Of a DNA stretch of 14,146 nt, positions 14,004 to 14,146 are shown piece after piece; the first letter of the stretch is position 1; each line of letters starts with the position of its first letter. The stretch lies in assembly GCA_020426425.1 (NCBI GenBank), contig JAGQQB010000041.1, positions 1 to 14,146 on the forward strand, in the 5' to 3' direction. The position numbers were made by a program, and so were the translations under genes. A model generated the notes under the pieces. It did no database searches, was not told where the DNA came from, and worked only from the letters and a program-made list of their open reading frames with translations. Source of the DNA: Planctomycetaceae bacterium (GTDB taxonomy: Bacteria > Planctomycetota > Planctomycetia > Planctomycetales > Planctomycetaceae).

Positions 14004-14146
14004 ATGTCCCTGCGATCTTCACGTCGTTCGTTTCTCCAACAGTCGGCACTCGCTGCGGGGACTGTTCTACCGTATTGGTACTCTGGAACTCGCACCATGG
14101 CCGATGACACCAAGTCGGCGAATGAACGTCCGCGGGCAGGCTGCAT
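14004..14146 (+). CDS. Tat-exported protein, probably Gfo/Idh/MocA oxidoreductase, 5' part only
   Basis: Forty-seven codons are visible before the window ends. The product opens with a twin-arginine signal: SRRSFLQ (residues 6-12) followed by a hydrophobic stretch (SALAAGTVLPYW) and a probable processing region near TMADD. The segment after it, ANERPRAGC, resembles the linker and first strand that lead into the nucleotide-binding Gly motif of planctomycete Gfo/Idh/MocA oxidoreductases, but the motif itself is cut off. AAGG lies 6 nt before the ATG and supports the start. The Tat signal means the protein is exported folded, as for periplasmic NAD(P)-dependent enzymes. Family assignment is inference; the signal is directly visible. 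Confidence 0.85.
   Translation, partial: MSLRSSRRSFLQQSALAAGTVLPYWYSGTRTMADDTKSANERPRAGC

Overview
The window is a moderately GC-rich bacterial chromosome segment, most likely from a planctomycete of the Planctomycetales type. The grounds are indirect: the style of the predicted proteins, the secreted SGNH hydrolase and esterase, the Tat-exported protein whose start resembles planctomycete Gfo/Idh/MocA oxidoreductases, and mostly loosely spaced genes. No rRNA, tRNA, CRISPR array, transposase, integrase or recognisable defence island was seen. Most of the window is core metabolism, DNA repair and signalling.

Region 1 (1-5568, all minus strand) is a run of six genes. In transcription order they are an unrecognised 211-residue protein, a multi-pass membrane protein, a mannose-1-phosphate guanylyltransferase, the RuvX/YqgF nuclease (overlapping the guanylyltransferase by 17 bp), a long-chain polyprenyl diphosphate synthase, and a secreted SGNH hydrolase cut by the window edge. 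The first two pairs are tightly spaced, so at least parts are operonic. GDP-mannose and polyprenyl diphosphate are both precursors for envelope glycans and lipid carriers, or for quinones, but no glycosyltransferase is present to prove a common pathway.

Region 2 (5569-6921) is a 528-bp gene-poor stretch followed by a plus-strand secreted alpha/beta hydrolase. That stretch holds a tandem 16-bp repeat, a hairpin and at most one doubtful small ORF.

Region 3 (6969-11758, minus strand) carries thiazole synthase ThiG, a short UvrC-like GIY-YIG protein, and a large membrane-bound c-di-GMP signalling protein (PAS, GGDEF, an HD domain that has lost its GYP motif, and an HPt-like helix bundle without its phospho-accepting histidine). 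The leader of the signalling gene can fold into a stem that sequesters the Shine-Dalgarno, with an internal pseudoknot. I consider this the most interesting feature: it could be an uncharacterised cis-regulatory RNA or riboswitch.

Region 4 (11759-14146) is a divergent intergenic region with a near-perfect 20-bp palindrome. It is followed by a plus-strand UbiB/ABC1 atypical kinase, a 264-bp spacer with two clean hairpins, and the first 47 codons of a Tat-exported protein. UbiB proteins support isoprenoid quinone synthesis, as may the polyprenyl synthase of region 1, but the two genes are far apart.
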